From Pseudomonas mediterranea CFBP 5447 (GTDB taxonomy: Bacteria; Pseudomonadota; Gammaproteobacteria; Pseudomonadales; Pseudomonadaceae): a DNA stretch of 64,000 bases. The notes under the pieces were generated by a model. The model saw only the letters and a list, made by a program, of their open reading frames with translations. It made no database searches and was not told where the DNA came from. Location of the stretch: the NCBI RefSeq assembly GCF_000774145.1, contig NZ_KN322961.1, positions 62,001-126,000 of the forward strand, read 5' to 3'. Made by a program: the position numbers and the translations under genes. The number at the start of each line of letters is the position of its first letter. Position 1 is the first letter of the stretch. This document shows, piece by piece, positions 58,818 through 64,000 of the stretch.

Positions 58818-59732
58818 TTAACCTCCGCGCAGAAAAAATTCAGTCCAATCGTTATCTAAGCCTATTGAATCTGAAGCAAATTTCTCGACCTCATTTTCTG
58901 CCTGTCGCATAGATTTCCAATGGAATCCCTGAATGTACTCCGCCTTGCATTCATAGCGCCCCACAGGAAACAAGCACTGTACTATCGCTCCTACAGGACA
59001 GTCATCTTCATTCGCGTTCCATATGTAATATCTGAAAACTTTTACCCCGTTTATGCTGTAAGGTTCCAGCATAGGTCTATGTAACTCGTATGGCTCGCCG
59101 CGTTTTTGAGCGTCAACTTTTCCGTCCACGGTTACACCATTTATGTGAGGTAGGCTCGCACGAGCAATCGCGAGCAAGTCTCGCTTTGCTCTGAGTGCAA
59201 CTAACATGTCAGGCTGGGCGTAGCCTCTTCCAGCCCATAATGGGAGCTCTCCTGCCACACGTTGCCCAAATTCAACTGCGTCTCGAAGGTAGCCAAGCGT
59301 CCTCGCACTTTCCGGTGGTAGCTCAGCAATTGGAATTTTATTCACCGCATCGAACAAGCCCGACCAATCTTGGTCACGCTTATAATAAAGATAATCTCGC
59401 ATCATTCTGGGAGCGTTCTCTAACTTCAAAAATGAGTTTGAAAGTAGCCAAAGCTTTTCGAGAGCCTCGTCTGACAAGACACGCATAACCCCAAGCAAGT
59501 TTTTTTGCTTAACAATTGTAGCAACTTTTGCATGCCACATCGGAATATAGGCCGCTGTGATAATTGCAATACCTGCGCCGACTGCCTGTGCCCACCCTGA
59601 GGCTTCATTAGGCAGCCATCCATTCCTACTAAAAAATCCAATAGATCCTACGATTACCCAAAACGCAGCGCCACCAACAACCAACCACCATAGGGCCCAA
59701 AGCGACGATTCAAGAAACTTTTCCAATTTCAT
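58818..59732 (-). CDS. Membrane-anchored accessory protein (antisense moron)
   Basis: 304 residues with two N-terminal membrane segments (WALWWLVVGGAAFWVIVGSIGFF and WAQAVGAGIAIITAAYIPMW), then a 220-residue cytoplasmic region without known domain (near the end, SINGVKVFRYYIWNANEDDCPVGAIVQCLFPVG). GGGAG before the ATG. AT-rich codons and reverse strand mark it as inserted. The two-segment anchor plus soluble domain is common in small anti-phage proteins, but no motif proves this. Confidence 0.65.
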   Translation of the reverse strand: MKLEKFLESSLWALWWLVVGGAAFWVIVGSIGFFSRNGWLPNEASGWAQAVGAGIAIITAAYIPMWHAKVATIVKQKNLLGVMRVLSDEALEKLWLLSNSFLKLENAPRMMRDYLYYKRDQDWSGLFDAVNKIPIAELPPESARTLGYLRDAVEFGQRVAGELPLWAGRGYAQPDMLVALRAKRDLLAIARASLPHINGVTVDGKVDAQKRGEPYELHRPMLEPYSINGVKVFRYYIWNANEDDCPVGAIVQCLFPVGRYECKAEYIQGFHWKSMRQAENEVEKFASDSIGLDNDWTEFFLRGG

Positions 59733-59818
59733 TACATGCTCCCTTCAGAAACGGTACTCCCCCCGCTTAGTTAATCACCAAATTGGCCTCCAGCGAATGC
59801 AGGGGGCGAGGACTTCTC

Positions 59819-61738
59819 ATGCCCGCTCACCAGAAGAGACACCCCTTCGATTTCAAAACCCAGTATGGACTCGGCTTTAACCCCCAGGATGATGAGATCG
59901 TCGTCGACTTCTTCTGTGGTGGTGGCGGCGCCGGTACCGGCCTGGAGATGGGCCTGGGCCGTGCGGTGGCCGTGGCGAAGAACCACAGCCCCACCGCTAT
60001 CAGCATGCACACCGTCAACCATCCGGCCGCCCGGCACTTCACCACCGATGTCTTCGAGGGTGATCCGGATACGGAATGCGGCGGCCGGCCGGTTGGCTGG
60101 TTCCATATGTCGCCGGACTGCACGCACTTTACGCAGGCCTCCGCCGGCCAGCCACGCAAGCGCGAGATTCGCAGCCTTTCATGGATTGGACTGAAGTGGA
60201 GCGGAAAGAAGAAGCCCCGGGTACTCAGCCTGGAAAATGTTAAGCAGATTCTTCAGTGGGGACCTCTCATTGCCAAGCGCTGCAGAACAACGGGCCGAGT
60301 TGTGAAGCTCGATGGCACGGTTGCTGAATTTGGCGAACGCGTGCCCGTCGAGCAGCAGTACTTGGTGCCAGACCCCAAGCGACGTGGCCGGACCTGGCGC
60401 CGTTTCGTCGCCCTGCTGGAAGGCATGGGCTATGTCGTCGAGTGGAAGGTGATCAAAGCCTGTGACTTCGGCGCACCCACCAGCCGGGAACGCCTGTTCA
60501 TGATAGCCCGCTGCGATGGCCAGCCGATCGTGTGGCCGGAGCCCACCCATGCGAAGAACCCGGTCAAGGGTCAGCAGAAGTGGAAGACAGCCGCCGACTG
60601 CATCGACTTCAGCGATCTCGGCAAAAGCATCTTCGGTCGCAAGAAGGACCTGGCCCCGGCCACCCTGCGCCGAGTTGCCAAGGGCATGAAGAAGTTCGTC
60701 ATCGACAACCCGGCGCCGTTCATTGTGCCGATCGCGAATTGGTCCGGTGAGACGGTGCAATCGGCCGACGAGCCCCTGCGCACAGTCACCAGTTGGCCAC
60801 GCGGCGGATCGTTCGCCATGGCAAGCTCGGTGATCGCGCCGGCTACACACCAGGGCAGCGTCCGGGTGAACGATCCGATGGAGCCGCTTCCCACTGTGAC
60901 CTGCGCCAACCGCGGTGAGCTGACGCTGATCAGTCCGCTGATGGTTGGGGCTGGTGGCCCGGAGTACTCAGGCAAGCCGGTGGGCATTGATCAGCCGGTG
61001 GGCGCGCTGATGACACAGAACCACCGGGCGGTTGCCACCGCCTTCATGGCTCAGATGAATGGGGGCTTCAACACCACCGACGCCAAGGGCATGGATGAAC
61101 CGCTGACGACGGTGACCAACACCGGCAGCCAGCAGCAACTGGTGTCCGCCAACCTGGTGCACTTGCGTGGCAACTGCGATGCACGCGACGTCAGCGACCC
61201 GCTACACACAGTGAGCGCCGGCGGCCAGCACCACGGGTTGGTGAGCGCATTCATGGAACGTGCATTCGGCGCCAGCGTAGGCCAAGGCCTGGAAGAGCCC
61301 GCCCCCACCATCACCGCCGGCGGTGGCGGGAAAAGCTCCCTGGTGTCGCTGACTCTCTCGCCAGAGCACGAAGCCAGTGCCCTGCGAGTCGCGGCTTTCC
61401 TGATCAGCTACTACGGCACCGAAAACATCAGCGCCTGCGATGCACCGGCGCCGACGATCACCACCAAGGATCGCCTGGCCATGGTCACCGTGATGGTGAA
61501 GGGCACGCCTTACGTGATCGTCGACATCTGCCTGCGGATGCTGAAGCCGTCCGAGCTGTACAAGGCTCAGGGCTTCCCGGCCGATTACATCATCAGCCAC
61601 GGCGCCGACGGCAAGCCTTTCACCAAGACCCAGCAGGTGCACATGTGCGGCAACAGCGTCAGCCCACCGCCGATGGCAGCCCTCGCCCGCGCCAATGACC
61701 CGTGGCGCGTTGCCGATCTCCAAGCCGAAGCAGCGTAA
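59819..61738 (+). CDS. Large C5-cytosine DNA methyltransferase with repeated insert
   Basis: 639 residues from ATG 59819 with GAGGA upstream. Motif I is VVDFFCGGGGAGTG (28-41). The catalytic Cys is Cys101 in SPDC rather than the usual PPC. LENV at 138-141 is motif VI. The middle (about 310-550) contains seven EPLxTVT-like repeats in place of a normal target domain. The last motifs are LKPSELYKAQGFPADYI and GNSVSPPPMAAL. It methylates cytosine, probably to guard phage DNA. Confidence 0.85.
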   Translation: MPAHQKRHPFDFKTQYGLGFNPQDDEIVVDFFCGGGGAGTGLEMGLGRAVAVAKNHSPTAISMHTVNHPAARHFTTDVFEGDPDTECGGRPVGWFHMSPDCTHFTQASAGQPRKREIRSLSWIGLKWSGKKKPRVLSLENVKQILQWGPLIAKRCRTTGRVVKLDGTVAEFGERVPVEQQYLVPDPKRRGRTWRRFVALLEGMGYVVEWKVIKACDFGAPTSRERLFMIARCDGQPIVWPEPTHAKNPVKGQQKWKTAADCIDFSDLGKSIFGRKKDLAPATLRRVAKGMKKFVIDNPAPFIVPIANWSGETVQSADEPLRTVTSWPRGGSFAMASSVIAPATHQGSVRVNDPMEPLPTVTCANRGELTLISPLMVGAGGPEYSGKPVGIDQPVGALMTQNHRAVATAFMAQMNGGFNTTDAKGMDEPLTTVTNTGSQQQLVSANLVHLRGNCDARDVSDPLHTVSAGGQHHGLVSAFMERAFGASVGQGLEEPAPTITAGGGGKSSLVSLTLSPEHEASALRVAAFLISYYGTENISACDAPAPTITTKDRLAMVTVMVKGTPYVIVDICLRMLKPSELYKAQGFPADYIISHGADGKPFTKTQQVHMCGNSVSPPPMAALARANDPWRVADLQAEAA

Positions 61739-61839
61739 CTCCCCTACTCCACCGCCCGGGCATGGCCCGGCATAGGAAGCAAATGCCCACTGCAATCAAT
61801 TTGTTCGCCGGCCTCGGCGAATTTTGCAACGGCACTAGA

Positions 61840-62448
61840 TCACTTGTCCGCCGGTAGGCTAAGGTCTTTTTTCGCTTGCCCCCATGCTTTTTCAATTTGC
61901 TCCACTATTAAATTTTCAAGGCGGCTTAGCTCATCCCTGAGACCTGACGAGGAAAACTCACCCTCCTCGAATGAATTAATATCAACCAATATCCCAGATG
62001 AAAGGCTATTAATTTCTTTTGCCAAATCACTTTTAGTGCCGACATAAAGCTTTATTTTAATTTGGAGAAAGAGCGCATCTCGCTTCTTAGACATCATCAT
62101 TGCAACATCTTCTGAAGAGAACTCTTCTTGATCGAGCAGATTTATAACTATAGCTACACACTGGAGAAACTCAGCCGAAGCGACTCGAAGCTGCTCCATC
62201 CATACGTTCCGGAGCGACGCTGCGTTCGCTCGTATTTGATTCTTCTGAACTCTATATGTAAAAAAACCGATAACCAAACTTGACAGAATAGATGCAATAC
62301 CAATGAGCATAACACCCGGATCTGGCTCGCTGACTATTTCAATTTTCGGCGGAATCTCCAGTCCATTTAAAGTTACTGCCTTGCTTACTTCATGTTGGAT
62401 AACTCCTGCATATTCACTTCCTTCAGCATCAAGTTCAAACCAACTCAT
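61840..62448 (-). CDS. Membrane-anchored accessory protein (antisense moron)
   Basis: 202 residues from MSWFELDAEGSEYAGVI behind GGGGGGCACTT. One membrane segment (VMLIGIASILSSLVIGFFTYRV, about 46-67), with a long helical cytoplasmic part behind it (RANAASLRNVWMEQLRVASAEFLQCVAIVINLL). AT-rich codons, opposite to the operon. Reminiscent in layout of small membrane-helical exclusion proteins; no family recognised. Confidence 0.65.
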   Translation of the reverse strand: MSWFELDAEGSEYAGVIQHEVSKAVTLNGLEIPPKIEIVSEPDPGVMLIGIASILSSLVIGFFTYRVQKNQIRANAASLRNVWMEQLRVASAEFLQCVAIVINLLDQEEFSSEDVAMMMSKKRDALFLQIKIKLYVGTKSDLAKEINSLSSGILVDINSFEEGEFSSSGLRDELSRLENLIVEQIEKAWGQAKKDLSLPADK

Positions 62449-62492
62449 AAGTGCCCCCCAAAAATGGCCAAATTTACTCCATAGGCTTCCCC

Positions 62493-63248
62493 ATGCCCAC
62501 AGAAAACAAAGCGACCGAACCACCACCCTACCCCGACCGCCTCTGTCATATCTATTACACGGCACACCCACATCGTTGCGGGTGCTTGAGTGGCGACGAT
62601 GAAGCGCAGCGGCGTTTTGACGAACGCCAACGCGATACCAAGCTTGCAACAGCCGAGGGTGAGGTTCCGCGACTCATCGCCGAGCGTGAAGCCCTGCAAC
62701 AGCGCCTGACCGCGGCAGACCAGCGCATCGACGAGCTGGAACAGGCCTTGAAGTTTTACGCTGAGCGCGAGCACTACCACTTCGAAAGCGGGAACTGGGA
62801 CACCGTGAGCGGCGAGCCGCTGAATATTCTTTGGTGCGGTGACGAGCCCGATTTCATCGAAGATGGTTCCGTTGCGCGCGCCGCCCTATTCGCCAGCGCA
62901 GAGCCCGCCATGGAAAGTAAGCCTCCAGCCTACAAGCCGGGCCTCTACGCGGTGCGCCACATCGACAACTGGGATGGCGAGCGCGACGTGGTACTGACAT
63001 TCGCTCTGCTGGACGCTGACGGTAAATGGACTGACAAGGAAACCGGTAAACCCCTGATGACTTACAAAGGGGACAAGGTTCTCAGGGCTTGGCCGCTGGA
63101 CTGCTCCGACGCGCCTGACACCCAGATTATCGGCGTGCCACACAACTGGCTCGAAGACTGGGCGCTTGAACTTGTTGAGGCCGCGCAAGATGGCGGGCAG
63201 ATGTCCAACCAAGTCGAACACCTTCTCGAAATTCACGCCAAGCCCTAA
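62493..63248 (+). CDS. Hypothetical protein of the early operon
   Basis: 251 residues from MPTENKATEPPPYPDRLCHIYYTAHPHRC. A coiled-coil stretch (REALQQRLTAADQRIDELEQALKFYA) then a C-terminal region with KPGLYAVRHIDNWDGERDVVLTFALLDADGKW. No family. The ribosome site is only AGG. Confidence 0.6.
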   Translation: MPTENKATEPPPYPDRLCHIYYTAHPHRCGCLSGDDEAQRRFDERQRDTKLATAEGEVPRLIAEREALQQRLTAADQRIDELEQALKFYAEREHYHFESGNWDTVSGEPLNILWCGDEPDFIEDGSVARAALFASAEPAMESKPPAYKPGLYAVRHIDNWDGERDVVLTFALLDADGKWTDKETGKPLMTYKGDKVLRAWPLDCSDAPDTQIIGVPHNWLEDWALELVEAAQDGGQMSNQVEHLLEIHAKP

Positions 63249-63301
63249 CCCCTTCCCCTATCAAGCCTGCCCATGCGGCGGGATGGAACAGGTATTGCCC
63301 A

Positions 63302-63751
63302 ATGGAAAAGCAAGCCAAACAACGATGGTCACTGAATGGCGAGAGCGGATCATGGGATTACACCGCCCTGACCGATCTGATCCGCGATAACTATGGAAGC
63401 GCTGAGGACGGTACAAGCTTTGGCCCTGGACTCGGCAACGGGCTGGCCGTAGGCGACAAAATCTACCGAGCCACGGAATGCAAGGACGATCCGGCGGGCT
63501 TCCTGCCTGATGCGAACCAGATCACTGAAATCATGTGGGATAACGCTGCATCCAGCGATGCGGGCGAATGGGTAGAAGACTATCCCCTCCTGAGGGGGGA
63601 GGCATCAAGAGATCTTGAGACCGCGCTCGAGCCGCTGAAAGCCTGGGCACGCAAATTTTGCCAGCCGGACTTTTTCACAGTTAAGGACGTCGCTCAGTAC
63701 ACAGTCACTGCTGAAGATGTGAGGAATGTCAGCAGGCAGGTGACCCCATGA
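63302..63751 (+). CDS. Hypothetical protein of the early operon
   Basis: 149 residues (MEKQAKQRWSLNGESGSWDYTALTDLIRDNYG...VGDKIYRATECKDDPAGFLPDANQITEIMWDNAAS). Overlaps the next gene by four bases. No recognised family, but the opening resembles proteins common near phage integration modules. Confidence 0.6.
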   Translation: MEKQAKQRWSLNGESGSWDYTALTDLIRDNYGSAEDGTSFGPGLGNGLAVGDKIYRATECKDDPAGFLPDANQITEIMWDNAASSDAGEWVEDYPLLRGEASRDLETALEPLKAWARKFCQPDFFTVKDVAQYTVTAEDVRNVSRQVTP

Positions 63752-63981
63752 CCCTCCGCCAGCGAATCACTACCTATATGAGCGGCGCAATCGACCCCCG
63801 GAATGATTGGTTCTGCACCTGGTGGTTCAAGTTTCACGTTTCGGGCGCCCGCGACACTCCTGAGATCCGCCGCGAACTGGAAAGGATGGAGCGTGACGGC
63901 CTGGTCGAGTCTGATCGAAGCCAGCGCAACAACACCAAATGGCGGCTCATCAAGCACAAGGCTGAGGGAGTGAGCCCATGA
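63748..63981 (+). CDS. Small winged-helix-like protein
   Basis: 77 residues: MTLRQRITTYMSGAIDPRNDWFCTWWFKFHVSG, then DTPEIRRELERMERDGLVESDRSQRNNTKWRLI. The second half reads as a recognition helix and wing of a small DNA-binding domain. It may regulate the following genes. Overlaps both neighbours. Confidence 0.6.
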   Translation: MTLRQRITTYMSGAIDPRNDWFCTWWFKFHVSGARDTPEIRRELERMERDGLVESDRSQRNNTKWRLIKHKAEGVSP

Positions 63982-64000
63982 TCCCCAAAGCCCTGGCCCT
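63978..64000 (+). CDS. Start of a further gene, cut by the window end
   Basis: The ATG overlaps the stop of the previous gene (ATGA) and opens MIPKALA before the window ends. The product is unknown. Confidence 0.35.

Noticed and set aside
4860-64000. CRISPR arrays or insertion sequences
   Set aside because: No regularly spaced direct repeats with unique spacers and no transposase frame were seen.
62451-64000. Integrase or excisionase gene
   Set aside because: None of the frames up to the window end has tyrosine or serine recombinase motifs; presumably further right.

Overview
The window looks like a chromosome of the Pseudomonas fluorescens/putida group (high GC, REP-type 'GTGGGAGC...GCTCGCGA' repeats, DUF6555-type small protein) carrying a lambda-like siphophage prophage that fills roughly positions 5,000-8,000 to beyond 64,000. 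Gene names and functions come from reading protein motifs and gene order; no database search was run.

Region 1 (1-4,900) is host chromosome: the end of a sensor kinase, a REP cluster, a lipoprotein polysaccharide deacetylase, several small genes and a NUDIX hydrolase. At 4,905-4,965 only the 3' part of a tRNA-Leu(TAA) remains, on the minus strand. This is the classic scar of an element integrated into a tRNA gene, so I take it as one attachment site. Between 5,000 and 8,000 lie small genes, a decayed SRAP/YedK gene and an AT-rich gene with a caspase-like His/Cys signature.

Region 2 (8,056-45,633, minus strand) is the right arm of a lambda-type genome. In transcription order it holds cro, a CII-type regulator, a BRO-type antirepressor, a wHTH-HNH protein, an O-like initiator with iteron-like repeats, a P-position gene, ninB, ninG and a Q-position gene. 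Then come two holin-like proteins, terminase, portal, head morphogenesis, scaffold, capsid, connector genes, tail tube, a G/GT pair with a GGGAAAC slippery site, tape measure, M, tail fibre, L, K, I and J, and finally a SleB lysin and nested Rz/Rz1. An accessory block at 13.8-18.2 kb interrupts the tail genes. It contains a second, P22 immI-like immunity locus (XRE-RHH repressor divergent from an Arc-like protein, a BRO antirepressor and a KilA-N protein) and a GIY-YIG gene beside a duplicated 3' end of K.

Region 3 (45,747-64,000, mostly plus strand) starts with the CI-type repressor (HTH plus S24 peptidase). It is followed by a two-gene RexA/RexB-like pair and then a left promoter-operator. 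Shared dyads of the form TTAGC-N5-GCTAA occur both at the cro/cI boundary and at the left promoter, which ties the immunity circuit together. The left early operon carries an N6-type DNA methylase, a run of tiny overlapping genes, DUF1351, an ERF annealing protein, a YqaJ nuclease, an NdpA/YejK homologue and a large C5 cytosine methylase. Five genes on the opposite strand interrupt it (exported or lipoprotein, DUF2971, membrane proteins). These look like lysogen-expressed morons. No integrase is visible; it should lie beyond 64,000.
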